From contig QAMW01000018.1 of NCBI GenBank assembly GCA_003150235.1, forward strand, positions 7,106-71,105: a DNA stretch of 64,000 nucleotides, written 5' to 3'. The position numbers and the translations under genes were made by a program. The notes under the pieces were generated by a model. That model was not told the origin of the DNA. It did no database searches and worked only from the letters and a program-made list of their open reading frames with translations. Every line of letters begins with the position of its first letter. The first letter of the stretch is position 1. Below, piece after piece: positions 25,122 to 34,069 of the stretch. This DNA is from Bacteroidales bacterium. Lineage in GTDB: Bacteria; Bacteroidota; Bacteroidia; Bacteroidales; Muribaculaceae.

Positions 25122-25908
25122 TATTGAGATACAAGCCGGGCTGCGCTGCCGGTTTAATCCCGACGGTTCGTTGCTGCGCCGTCATCAGCTTAAATTGCTG
25201 GAGATGCTGAAATTTATCGATAAGGTGTGTCGCAGCAATGACATACCTTATTGGCTCAGTTCCGGCACACTTATAGGCGCAATGCGTCATGGCGGATTTA
25301 TCCCCTGGGACGATGACGTGGATGTGGAGATGCTTGCGACCGATTTTCCGCGTTTTCAGGAAGCTGTGGAGCGGGTAGGCGACCCGAGGTATGTTGTGCA
25401 GACAACCGCCAATGACCCGGAATTCCTTTTCGCATTCGGCAAGTTGCGTGATCTCAATTCGCTTGTGGAGGAGAGCAACGGACTCGACTCACTGCTGAAA
25501 TATCGCGGATGTTACATCGATGTGTTCACTATTGCGCCTTCCTCGTCGCGCAAGCTTCACCGTCTCGGGTGCAAGCTTGTGGGCACTGAGCTGAAATGGC
25601 GGGTAAAGTCGCCGGGGGCGTTGCGCAACATGCTGCTGCGCCCGGTGCTGCATGGTATCGTTTTTCCGGTGATGAGGGCTGTGAGCCGGATAGGTGCGCG
25701 CGGACAGATGCGTCATGTGATGCCGAGCTTCTTTTCTGCACCACGGCAGATGTCGGAGCTATTGCCTGTGAGCGAGGTCGATTTTGAGGGGTACAGATTT
25801 CTGGCTCCTGCCGACCCTGACGGCTACTTGCGTCGTATCTACGGCGACTACATGCGTATCCCCGATCCCGACAAAATCCAGGTCCACGCCTCCAACATCC
25901 GATTATAA
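25108..25908 (+). CDS. LicD family phosphotransferase
   Basis: 266 residues. The LicD signature is clear: YWLSSGTLIGAMRHGGFIPW followed by DDDVDVEM near residues 65-72, the metal-binding acidic cluster of this nucleotidyltransferase-like fold. LicD proteins transfer phosphocholine or related groups from a CDP donor to surface glycans. Its start overlaps the flippase by 14 bp; ATG at 25114 is an alternative. With the LicC-like fusion upstream it makes a donor-plus-transferase pair. No LicA-type choline kinase is nearby. Confidence 0.9.
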   Translation: MTMIDIEIQAGLRCRFNPDGSLLRRHQLKLLEMLKFIDKVCRSNDIPYWLSSGTLIGAMRHGGFIPWDDDVDVEMLATDFPRFQEAVERVGDPRYVVQTTANDPEFLFAFGKLRDLNSLVEESNGLDSLLKYRGCYIDVFTIAPSSSRKLHRLGCKLVGTELKWRVKSPGALRNMLLRPVLHGIVFPVMRAVSRIGARGQMRHVMPSFFSAPRQMSELLPVSEVDFEGYRFLAPADPDGYLRRIYGDYMRIPDPDKIQVHASNIRL

Positions 25909-25983
25909 TGTAGGTTTGCCGCGTACACAATGTCCATAGCTATGCGGTGATTCATAAGACGATGTAAGGCGAGTGGAAGCTCT

Positions 25984-26001
25984 CCCGCATCACGACAGAT
26001 T
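25984..26001 (-). repeat. Copy of a dispersed extragenic repeat
   Basis: The 18 bases here, read on the minus strand, match 48918-48935 on the plus strand with one mismatch (AATCTGTCGTGAYGCGGG). A neighbouring GAGTGGAAGCTC at 25971-25982 resembles motifs at 49009-49020 and 49302-49312. Confidence 0.7.
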
Positions 26002-26025
26002 ATAATTCTTTGACACACACTTACG

Positions 26026-26595
26026 CTATTCCTGAGGCGAGATGAAACCTACCGGTCGGCGCGGAATGCTTTTGGGCGATGCCTGCAATTCGGCAAGTGT
26101 CGTATTGATTGCATCAAGTTGTGCACGGGTGTTCTCGTTGATGTCATTATAATCGGCAAAAACTTCCTCTAATTCTTGCTTTAGCTCGTTGAAATTCTTT
26201 TCAAGTGCAGAAAGCCGGTCGACAGGGCAATCGGTAGAAATCATTTGGCGTACAGCAACAAATGCTCGCATTATACCCCGATTTATCTCGATTGCCACCT
26301 CACTTCTTAGTACACTTGACAACATTGCAACGCCCAATTCCGTGAAGGCGAATGGCATGTATTTAAAATTATGTCCGCGACCAGAGTTCAAGGTGCCAAT
26401 TTGGTATCTTGAAAGTTCATCTTTAGTTAATTCAAACATAAAGTCTTCCCCTTCAAATCTACTTAAATTTCGTCGAACTGCTCTTTTCAGCGCCCTTGTC
26501 TCTACACCATACATTGCGGCGAGATCGAAGTCAAGCATTACTTTCTGACCGCGTATCTCATAAATCTTGCTCCGAATAATCTGCAACTCGTTCAT
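26026..26595 (-). CDS. ORF6N domain protein
   Basis: 189 residues. Residues 5-90 are the ORF6N domain: IRGQKVMLDFDLAAMYGVETR, LSRFEGEDFMFELTKDE and AFTELGVAMLSSVL. The C-terminal half is a coiled coil (LSALEKNFNELKQELEEVF). ORF6N is a DNA-binding-linked domain common in phages and in Bacteroidetes accessory genes, where single copies probably act as regulators. It stands alone between the licD operon and the hybrid kinase, facing the former, with an AT-rich upstream region. Confidence 0.9.
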   Translation of the reverse strand: MNELQIIRSKIYEIRGQKVMLDFDLAAMYGVETRALKRAVRRNLSRFEGEDFMFELTKDELSRYQIGTLNSGRGHNFKYMPFAFTELGVAMLSSVLRSEVAIEINRGIMRAFVAVRQMISTDCPVDRLSALEKNFNELKQELEEVFADYNDINENTRAQLDAINTTLAELQASPKSIPRRPVGFISPQE

Positions 26596-26755
26596 CGCTT
26601 AATGACTGATTTTATTTGTATAATTGCAAATATACAACAATAAGCTGAATTGCAAATAATTATAGACATAGTTTAATGCTCAAGTACAGCAAAAGAAGAT
26701 TTATTATACGCTCGAGTGAGTCATACGTCAGCGTATCATCGAGCTGGCATATAAA

Positions 26756-26780
26756 AGAGGGCGCATCGAATGCGCCCTCT
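26756..26780 (-). terminator. Terminator of the hybrid sensor kinase gene
   Basis: Stem AGAGGGCGCAT / ATGCGCCCTCT, short loop, then CTTTTAT on the minus strand, 24 bp after the kinase stop. Confidence 0.85.
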
Positions 26781-26803
26781 CACTTTTATTGGGTAATGGT
26801 GTG

Positions 26804-29800
26804 TTACAGGAGGATGAAGGAGGAGTCGACTGTGGATTTCAGCTCTGATTTCAGCTTGTTGGCGTTAACCGGCTTGCTTACATATCCGTTGAATCCGTTT
26901 TCCATGATGCGCTCTTTGTCGGAGGCAAAGGCGTAGGCTGTCACGGCGATAATAGGCACAGTCTTGGATACCTTGCGTATCTCGCGTGTAGCCTCATAAC
27001 CATCCATGTTGGGCATGTTGATATCCATGATGATGATATTGGGCTGATGCTGTTTGAACAGGTCGACTGCCTCACGACCGTCCCATGCATGGATGAGGTT
27101 GTAGTCGTTGGAGAGGATTGTCTCAAAGAGCAGGTAGTTACTTTCGTTGTCTTCAGCCACAAGCAATGTAAGCTTTTCCTGACGCTTGATGGTCTCTTTC
27201 TGAGGAGCCGGCACGGCAGCGGTTTCTTCGGCAGCGGTTTTACCTTCGGCAACCTGTACGGGAAGATAAGGGATAGTAAACCAGAATGTCGAGCCGAGAC
27301 CTTCTCCCGGAGATTCGACACCTATGCGTCCTTCCATTTTTTCGATGATGCTCTGGCTTATGGAGAGCCCCAGACCGGTGCCCTGCACAAAGTTGTTGAG
27401 TTTGGTGAATCGCTGGAATACGCTCTTCTGCTTTTCCGGAGCGATACCGATACCGGTGTCGCGAACGAAGAAATATATTTCATTGCCGCGCAGTTCGTAG
27501 CCGAAGGTGATGCTTCCGCGGTCGGTGAATTTGCAGGCGTTGGTGAGCAGATTGATGATTACTTGCGACAGGCGGTTGCGCTCTGTGCGTACGACACATT
27601 CCGCGGCGCCAAGTGTGAAATTCAACACTACTCCCGGCTTGACTCTCATTCTCACCGTGCTTTCAAGATTGCGGATAAGATCATTCAGGTCGGTCGGATG
27701 ATAAATGAATTCAAGGGTGTTTGCCTCTACTTTGGCGAGGTCGAGGATATCGCTGATAAGCTGCAGCAGGAGCTGGTTGTTGTTTTCGATAATGCCGATG
27801 AACTTCTCTTTCTTCTCCTCGTCGTCGGTATTGGCGAGCAGATTGGAGAATCCGACAATGGCATTAAGCGGAGTACGTATTTCATGACTCATGTTGGCGA
27901 GGAATGCCGATTTCAACCGGTCAGACTCGCTTGCCTGTTCCTTGGCAAGAATCAGCGCGTTTTCCTGTTTCTTGCGCTCGGTGATGAGAAGTAGTGAGCC
28001 TACAAGCGATACAGGGCGTCCGTTCTCATCCGTGTCATCTACAGCGGCGTTCACTTCCATCCAGTCGATTATCTCGTTGCCGTTGTCATTTGTTACAATG
28101 CGAAACTCTTCTTTGACATAGTTTGCCTTTCCTTCGACAAGCTCCTGATAGGACTGGCGCACACGCGGCAGGTCCTCGCGATGTATGCGCTGGAAATACT
28201 CGCTTGAGTCGATTATGTTCATTCCGCGTCTTGACCCGCGTAGGGTGGGGAACTTGAGGTGTTTCAGTATGCGTTGAGTCTCGCAATAGATGCGCTGTGT
28301 CTTGATGTCCCATCGCCACGGGATGATGTGCGCCACGCTTAGCGTCATTTCAAGCTGCTTGCGTGAGTTGCGGAGTGTGTTTTCCGCTTTGTTGCGCTTG
28401 GTGGTGTCTGTGCCGAATATATCGACTGTGTTGTTATCTTTGTTGGGTACAATCAGAAATTCGTAGTAGGAGTCGGTCGATTTGAAATAGTGGGTGAAAG
28501 TGACCGAGTGACCCTCCTTGAAGGCGGTGTCCACGAGATGCTTCAGATGCTCCATGTTGAAAAACGAGTCGGCACCATCGGCTCCGTTCTGGCTGTACAG
28601 CGACTCAAATGAAGTATTGCTCGACTTGTAATTGATTTTTGTTACATGACCTTCAGCATCGGTCACAAGACCTGCCGAGGCGTATGCGATAGGCATGTTG
28701 CGCACCAATGCGTCATGTGCACTTGTCGCCTTTATCTTTATACGCAGTGCTTTTGAGCGCAGAGCGATTATGACAGCAATCGCAGCCACAAGCAGGATTA
28801 TGGAGATGATGTACCACTTGTAGCTGTCCCAAAGTGTTTTGGGCTTGTTGACAAATACCGTGTCGGCTGGGCAATCGCTTACAGAGTATCCGTCGCGCAG
28901 AAGCTGCTCATAGTTGATGACATAATTGAAATCCTGCGGATATTCGGGATAATAGAACGGCAGGTCATGCATCTTGGTGCCTTCGTTCATCTTATGCACG
29001 TAGCTGACGAGGGTGTCGACTATCTTTTTGTGGTCAGGGAAATAACCGCCCAGAATACCGTTGGTGATATATGCCTCGCGTAGGGCATAGACTGGTTGCG
29101 CCGCCTGTGGGATAGCGCGGTATTCGCCTGACACAAGCTGCGGATAGCCGTTGACATCTTCTTCCGAATAAAACCATGAGGAGAAAAGAAAACCTAACTT
29201 TTCGTCATGATTCATGATATAGTCGAGAAGACGGCCGCTGTTGTCGTTTCCTGCTACAAGCCATTCGTAGGATATTGCCGGATAGGTCGAGGCAAGATAA
29301 TTACTGATGTTTTTGCTGAGATGACGGTTGGCTGAAAGAGCATCGGCGGCAAATACAAGTTTGGTCAGCTGCGGATTCATCTTTACGATGAGGTCGATAG
29401 TCTCCTTATACATGAAAGGTGACTCGATAAATGTGAGGTCATATTTGTTTCGCAACTGTGCGAGCGGGGTCAGCATGTCGTCGGTGTCATCTCCCTGCAC
29501 TCCGGTAAGATAATAATTCATGGTGCCTACCTTGTCAAGGTTTCCGAGGAGTATTGCCGGGAGATCGCCCCAGTTTGACTTGATGGTGTCGATAAGTCCG
29601 AAAGAAGCCTCTCCAATCATGATGATGCCGTCGGGCTTGTTATTGTTGTAGCGTTTCAGGACACCTTCGACCATGTTGTTGTAGAGCGAGTCGTTGGTCA
29701 CATAACTCATGTTGAGATGCTCTACCTCGATGATGAATTCATGATTTTTTGCCGCCTCCATTATCAGCGGGGTGATAAACGACTGGCTCCAGGGCGCTCC

Positions 29801-29941
29801 CTCGTTGTAGGCGTTGATTACAAGTATGTTTTGTACCGGCTTTGTGCGGTCAATGCCGTCGGCATGTGCCGAGAGTATCGATAACGCCACAAATGCGGTT
29901 ATTGCTATTAATGTCCTTAATTTGCTAATGAAATTTTTCAT
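26804..29941 (-). CDS. Hybrid sensor histidine kinase/response regulator with ABC-substrate-binding-like sensor
   Basis: 1045 residues. A signal peptide (to about 27) leads into a periplasmic domain (30-345) that looks like the ABC sugar/peptide substrate-binding family (QNILVINAYNEGAPWSQSF, PDGIIMIGEASFGLIDTI). One membrane helix (about 373-392) follows, then two PAS-like domains (about 405-655), the HisKA with H686 in MSHEIRTP, an HATPase with NLLTNACKF, RDTGIGIAPE and GTGLGLS, and a REC domain with phospho-acceptor D973 in MDINMP. No HPt or DNA-binding domain follows, so output must pass to a partner. No matching regulator is adjacent. Confidence 0.92.
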   Translation of the reverse strand: MKNFISKLRTLIAITAFVALSILSAHADGIDRTKPVQNILVINAYNEGAPWSQSFITPLIMEAAKNHEFIIEVEHLNMSYVTNDSLYNNMVEGVLKRYNNNKPDGIIMIGEASFGLIDTIKSNWGDLPAILLGNLDKVGTMNYYLTGVQGDDTDDMLTPLAQLRNKYDLTFIESPFMYKETIDLIVKMNPQLTKLVFAADALSANRHLSKNISNYLASTYPAISYEWLVAGNDNSGRLLDYIMNHDEKLGFLFSSWFYSEEDVNGYPQLVSGEYRAIPQAAQPVYALREAYITNGILGGYFPDHKKIVDTLVSYVHKMNEGTKMHDLPFYYPEYPQDFNYVINYEQLLRDGYSVSDCPADTVFVNKPKTLWDSYKWYIISIILLVAAIAVIIALRSKALRIKIKATSAHDALVRNMPIAYASAGLVTDAEGHVTKINYKSSNTSFESLYSQNGADGADSFFNMEHLKHLVDTAFKEGHSVTFTHYFKSTDSYYEFLIVPNKDNNTVDIFGTDTTKRNKAENTLRNSRKQLEMTLSVAHIIPWRWDIKTQRIYCETQRILKHLKFPTLRGSRRGMNIIDSSEYFQRIHREDLPRVRQSYQELVEGKANYVKEEFRIVTNDNGNEIIDWMEVNAAVDDTDENGRPVSLVGSLLLITERKKQENALILAKEQASESDRLKSAFLANMSHEIRTPLNAIVGFSNLLANTDDEEKKEKFIGIIENNNQLLLQLISDILDLAKVEANTLEFIYHPTDLNDLIRNLESTVRMRVKPGVVLNFTLGAAECVVRTERNRLSQVIINLLTNACKFTDRGSITFGYELRGNEIYFFVRDTGIGIAPEKQKSVFQRFTKLNNFVQGTGLGLSISQSIIEKMEGRIGVESPGEGLGSTFWFTIPYLPVQVAEGKTAAEETAAVPAPQKETIKRQEKLTLLVAEDNESNYLLFETILSNDYNLIHAWDGREAVDLFKQHQPNIIIMDINMPNMDGYEATREIRKVSKTVPIIAVTAYAFASDKERIMENGFNGYVSKPVNANKLKSELKSTVDSSFILL

Positions 29942-29996
29942 GAATAATTGGTCAATAGTAAACGATAGATTTTTTAACCGTTTGGTTGTATCTGTG

Positions 29997-30025
29997 CAAA
30001 GTTAATCATTTCCATGACTAATCAA
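29997..30025 (-). promoter_or_regulatory. Promoter of the hybrid kinase gene
   Basis: Minus strand: TTG (30025-30023), 18 bp, TAACTTTG (30004-29997), about 55 bp before the ATG. Confidence 0.55.
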
Positions 30026-30084
30026 CTATGTTTCCGTAAAAATAACAATATGTTTTACGACATAAAAATGTGCCTTAGGCATTG

Positions 30085-30345
30085 CCTGCAGGGTATGGGC
30101 GGAGCGGATGGGGAGATACAGATGGACAAAAGATGCAAGGTGAGCTTCCCGGAGAAAGGTTGATGATTCCCTGTCGGGAAACGATATGATGGAGAGCCCG
30201 CAGTCCGGGGGTATCGCTACGCTCAACACCCCGGCTAAATTTGGATTTTTCCCTTCGGGAAAAGGGGTCACATTAGATTGTATCGCGTAGCGGCAGGGGC
30301 TGCTGGAAGGCAGCCCGCGATGCATGGGTGGGATGCTCGCCCGCG
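30085..30345. repeat. Extragenic palindromic repeat region
   Basis: The 467-bp gap between the kinase and the next lipoprotein holds no convincing ORF but several imperfect palindromes, such as TTTTCCC-TTC-GGGAAAA at about 30248-30264 and GGGCTGC/GCAGCCC at about 30297-30315. The motif GCGTAGCGGCAGG at 30285-30297 recurs with one change at 48992-49004. This resembles decayed copies of a small repeat family. Confidence 0.5.
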
Positions 30346-30359
30346 ATACAGATACAAAA

Positions 30360-30386
30360 AGGTCGTGCCAAATGTTGACACGACCT
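30360..30386 (-). terminator. Terminator of the 709-residue lipoprotein gene
   Basis: Stem AGGTCGTG / CACGACCT, then TTTTTG on the minus strand, 23 bp after the stop. Confidence 0.88.
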
Positions 30387-30408
30387 TCTCTTATATAAGG
30401 CTTGTTGA

Positions 30409-32538
30409 TTATTTCTCTACAAGACGGAATACCTGAATGCCATCTTCTCCGAATGCTACATAAATTAGTCCATCGTGAAGGGCGATATAGTTAGCTGACT
30501 TGAGGCTTGATGCGTGATAGTGGGTAACCTCGCTAAGGTCAGTCTTGTTAAGAACAAATACAAAGCTACCCATAGCTGCATAAATATACTTGTCATCTAT
30601 TGCCATGCCGTTAGCTGGAACTTTTCCATTCTCTCCCGCATGGAAACTTGCGTTATCGTTGAGACGAACTAAGCCACCTTTGCCGAGACAAGCGTAGATA
30701 TTTTCGCCATCAATAGCGATGACGTTCTTGCCATCAATCGGAGAGATAGTACCTGCTGCATAAGTATCTAAAATAGTGGTAAACATTTTGTCATCAGCAT
30801 TGTAGACATTGACGGTAGATGCTGATTCTGTCGTGTTGTAAGTGTCAAGAGAGATGATGGCTGCTTTTCCGTTGGCAATATCTATATGTTTGGATGAGCC
30901 GTTGGTAGGAACGAATGAGCCTTCTACTTTCGAGAAATCGAGGTTGAGTGCACCATAGCCACGATATGTGTTAACATAATAGTTATTTCCATGACGGATT
31001 ACACAGTTGCCGTCTCCGGCATTCTTATAGCCACCTTTTATCTCACCATCCTTACCAGAAACCATTAGCACTTCGTCTGTGGTAAGTTCTTTGACCTTGA
31101 GGTCTTCTCTTACAGTTTCTGAAGCTTCAAATCCAACAGGTAGAGACGCGATGAAGGCTCCTTTCTTAGTATGATTTCCGACAGTGATAATATTGCCTTC
31201 GTCTACGATGAGGTGATTGAAATCATAGTCGGGTGAAATCATGTATGAAAGAAGCTTAACTCCATTATCAGCCGGTTCCATGACCTCAATGCAGCCCTTT
31301 TGTCCCTCTCCACGAAGATGATAGGAAGCGTATGCCTTGTTCCCGTCAAATGTGATGCAGGTGGCTGAGATTACGCCATGATCATGGTCAGGCTCAAGCG
31401 GGTCGATATCGGTAATTTTCTCGATAATAATCTCTGGTGTGGGTTCGGGCTTGGTTGTGCCTTCGGGATATGCAGGGTGACATCCTTCTGCAGGAACGTA
31501 AGCTGTGATGTTTTCGTTGCTCCTTTGGAATTCGAAATCATTCAATGGGTGTTTGGTGCTTTCTACATACGCTTCCGTAATGTCGTAAGCGATTTCTGCA
31601 GCAAGTTGCTTTTTGGGCCAAGTAAGATTGTTAGTGATAAATTTACGTGTTGCAAACACCGCGTTTGTGCCTCCGGTTTCAACTTCAATACGCGTATCCG
31701 CATTAGATAAAGTGCAAACGTCTGCGTCAATAAGTCCGTTATTGTCAAGAACTACACAACCAGAATTCATTGTCAAGTTTCCTGCCTTGAAATAGGATGC
31801 TTTGATGGTGCCGACACTGTTAATAGTGATGTCATCAGCAATGAAAGAACATGCAATTGCATTTCCGTTAAGACGCACCTTCTCTGCCATGATAGTATTT
31901 TTGCTGTACAGTTCTCCTTCGTCATTAACACCAAATTCTTTACATTCGGTGATGTCAACTGCAGAATATAGTTTTACTCCGTTGGCTATAGTAAGACCTT
32001 CAGAGACAATAGTTCCGTAGTTGTATATTGTAAGTCCAGGTTGAAGTGTACTTCCAACATTTAATGTTCCTCCCGGGAGAATGTAGATTTCTGCACCTTC
32101 TTTAACTCCCCAAAAGCCATTGATTGTGTTCCATGTTCCAGCAACATAATATTTGGCAGTGAGTTTGCATGCTGCATTAAATGTTTCTCCGGCGGGGATA
32201 AGGTAATCTGTGCCTTCTGTGATTTTCCATCCTTCAGTTTCCCCGATTCCGGTAGTGGTGGCAACGTCTTCGGGTATTTCTGGGCACTGAGGCATAGTGA
32301 AGTCGTCGATTGCTGCACGAGAGCCTGTTGTTGCATAATTATGCACACGATTAGCGTCAGAGGTCTTGACTGTATATGAGTCAGTCGTAAGTTCAGGTTG
32401 TTCTGGCTGATTACCTCCGTTTTTGCCGGGGGCGTCATCTTTACAACCGGTCATGGTTACAAGTGCGAGGGCTACTACACCGCACCTGAACGCGTTTTTA
32501 CGGGTGAGTACCGGTAAAATCAGGTTAGTCTTTTTCAT
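30409..32538 (-). CDS. Large surface lipoprotein, function unknown
   Basis: 709 residues. The signal peptide ends at TMTGC (C32) and is followed by KDDAPGK, a surface-directed Bacteroidales lipoprotein. Residues 125-290 are short repeated strands (LTIYNYGTIVSEG, VRLNGNAIACSF, LTMNSGCVVLDNNG) that look like a right-handed beta-helix. Residues 390-709 look like a beta-propeller (repeated I-D-G-K / Y-V-A-x-G patterns: GKNVIAIDGENIYACLG, DKYIYAAMGSFVF, DGLIYVAFGEDGIQVF). Not recognised as a named family. Strong own promoter and terminator make it a single-gene unit. Confidence 0.78.
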   Translation of the reverse strand: MKKTNLILPVLTRKNAFRCGVVALALVTMTGCKDDAPGKNGGNQPEQPELTTDSYTVKTSDANRVHNYATTGSRAAIDDFTMPQCPEIPEDVATTTGIGETEGWKITEGTDYLIPAGETFNAACKLTAKYYVAGTWNTINGFWGVKEGAEIYILPGGTLNVGSTLQPGLTIYNYGTIVSEGLTIANGVKLYSAVDITECKEFGVNDEGELYSKNTIMAEKVRLNGNAIACSFIADDITINSVGTIKASYFKAGNLTMNSGCVVLDNNGLIDADVCTLSNADTRIEVETGGTNAVFATRKFITNNLTWPKKQLAAEIAYDITEAYVESTKHPLNDFEFQRSNENITAYVPAEGCHPAYPEGTTKPEPTPEIIIEKITDIDPLEPDHDHGVISATCITFDGNKAYASYHLRGEGQKGCIEVMEPADNGVKLLSYMISPDYDFNHLIVDEGNIITVGNHTKKGAFIASLPVGFEASETVREDLKVKELTTDEVLMVSGKDGEIKGGYKNAGDGNCVIRHGNNYYVNTYRGYGALNLDFSKVEGSFVPTNGSSKHIDIANGKAAIISLDTYNTTESASTVNVYNADDKMFTTILDTYAAGTISPIDGKNVIAIDGENIYACLGKGGLVRLNDNASFHAGENGKVPANGMAIDDKYIYAAMGSFVFVLNKTDLSEVTHYHASSLKSANYIALHDGLIYVAFGEDGIQVFRLVEK

Positions 32539-32628
32539 CCTTGAAAATAAAAGTTAGAATGTTAGATTGGTATGATTGTTAGTCGTTTTTTTGCTATATC
32601 ACTTTTCAATGTGTGTAACAATATTTTG

Positions 32629-32659
32629 CAAATTTACAAATAAAATCGCAATCTGCAAA
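32629..32659 (-). promoter_or_regulatory. Promoter of the 709-residue lipoprotein gene
   Basis: Minus strand: TTTG (32659-32656), exactly 19 bp, TAAATTTG (32636-32629), leaving an untranslated leader of about 85 nt before the ATG. Confidence 0.8.
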
Positions 32660-32728
32660 TATTTGATTGTTAATTAATGGATTGAGTCGTCGTTTTAACA
32701 CTCCGACGCAAGGACTTATTGTATATTT

Positions 32729-34015
32729 TCAAAGTCGTTCATCAACGAGCTTTCGGTTAAGGTTTCCTTTTAAATCGTAGATTGCGCCCCCCTTCCGGAG
32801 ATATTTTTTCAGGTCCATATCGTTAAATACCGAGTGACATACACACTGTATAATCAGGTCGTAATTTTTTTCAGAAATTTCATCTTCAGAGGTGGAAATA
32901 TCAATGTCATACGTATTTTTTACATTGGCTTTATCGACATTGGGGTCGAATATGTCCACTTCTGCGCCTTCCTCCTTAAGATCATTGTATATATCAAACA
33001 CTTTCGTGTTGCGTATATCCCGGCAGTTTTCCTTAAATGTAAATCCGAGCAGGAGCACGTTGGCTCCGCGGATTGTATTCCCTTTGGCGGCAAGGAGCGA
33101 TGCGGCACGTTGCACGACATAGCGCGACATGCCGTCGTTGATGCTTCGTGCCTCAGTCATCAGGGGTGTCCTCACGCCATGAACCTGAGCCTTGTGTATG
33201 AGATAATACGGGTCGACACCGATACAGTGTCCGCCCACAAGCCCCGGATGGAGTTTTTGAAAATTCCATTTAGTAGAAGCCGCCTCAATAACGTCGTTGG
33301 TGTCGATGCCGAGGGCATTGAACACTTTCGCCGCCTCATTGAAGAGGGCTATCTCGACATCGCGCTGTGTATTTTCGAGTATTTTTGCCGCTTCGGCAAC
33401 TTTTATGCTCGGAGCGCGATGAGTGTGGGCATCAAGGACAGAGCCGTAAAGACGCTCCACAAAGTCGGCGGTTGCCGGTGTCGAGCCTGACACAATCTTG
33501 CAGATTTTATGTACCGGGCGTGTATATTCGCCGGGGTTCACGCGCTCGGGGGAGTATCCTACGAAGAAATCGCGGTTGAATGTCAGCCCCGACGTGCGTT
33601 CAAGCACGGGGACACACTCTTCCTCGGTAGCTCCCGGATAGACGGTCGATTCATATATCACCGTGTCGCCGGGCTTCAGCACCTTGCCGATTTTCGCGCT
33701 TGCATCGAGGAGCGGGTGCAGGTCGGGACGGTTATAGCAGTCGACCGGAGTGGGCACTGTCACGATATAGACATTACAGTCGCTTATGTCGTCGAGGGAG
33801 GAGGTGCATTTCATGCCGTTGCCGAGAGCGGCGGCGAGTACACCGGGCGTGAGGTCGCCGTTGGAGTCGATTCCGCGGTTCAGGTCGCCGACACGTGCAG
33901 GATTGATATCAAGTCCTGTCACACGGTATTTTCCTGAAAACATGCAGGCAAGAGGCAATCCTACGTACCCAAGTCCGAGGATAGCGATTTTTGGTGTCAG
34001 AACTTCTTCATTCAT
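32729..34015 (-). CDS. UDP-sugar 6-dehydrogenase (WbpA/TviB/WecC type)
   Basis: 428 residues. N-terminal NAD domain with AILGLGYVGLPLACMF, then VPTPVDCYNRPDL near 92, YESTVYPGATEEE near 120 and the catalytic Cys in GLVGGHCIGVDPYYL near 259, with a C-terminal UDP-binding domain. The family oxidises UDP-GlcNAc, UDP-GalNAc or related sugars to uronic acids. As the last gene of the TolC-HlyD-GT2 operon it would supply the charged sugar donor for the exported polymer. The close TviB-like start (RVGDLNRGIDSNGDLTPG) favours an N-acetylated sugar over UDP-glucose. Confidence 0.88.
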   Translation of the reverse strand: MNEEVLTPKIAILGLGYVGLPLACMFSGKYRVTGLDINPARVGDLNRGIDSNGDLTPGVLAAALGNGMKCTSSLDDISDCNVYIVTVPTPVDCYNRPDLHPLLDASAKIGKVLKPGDTVIYESTVYPGATEEECVPVLERTSGLTFNRDFFVGYSPERVNPGEYTRPVHKICKIVSGSTPATADFVERLYGSVLDAHTHRAPSIKVAEAAKILENTQRDVEIALFNEAAKVFNALGIDTNDVIEAASTKWNFQKLHPGLVGGHCIGVDPYYLIHKAQVHGVRTPLMTEARSINDGMSRYVVQRAASLLAAKGNTIRGANVLLLGFTFKENCRDIRNTKVFDIYNDLKEEGAEVDIFDPNVDKANVKNTYDIDISTSEDEISEKNYDLIIQCVCHSVFNDMDLKKYLRKGGAIYDLKGNLNRKLVDERL

Positions 34016-34069
34016 GGCTATTGTCTCTTGATAATTAGTTAGATGGATAATGTATTGGAATTTAATTTG

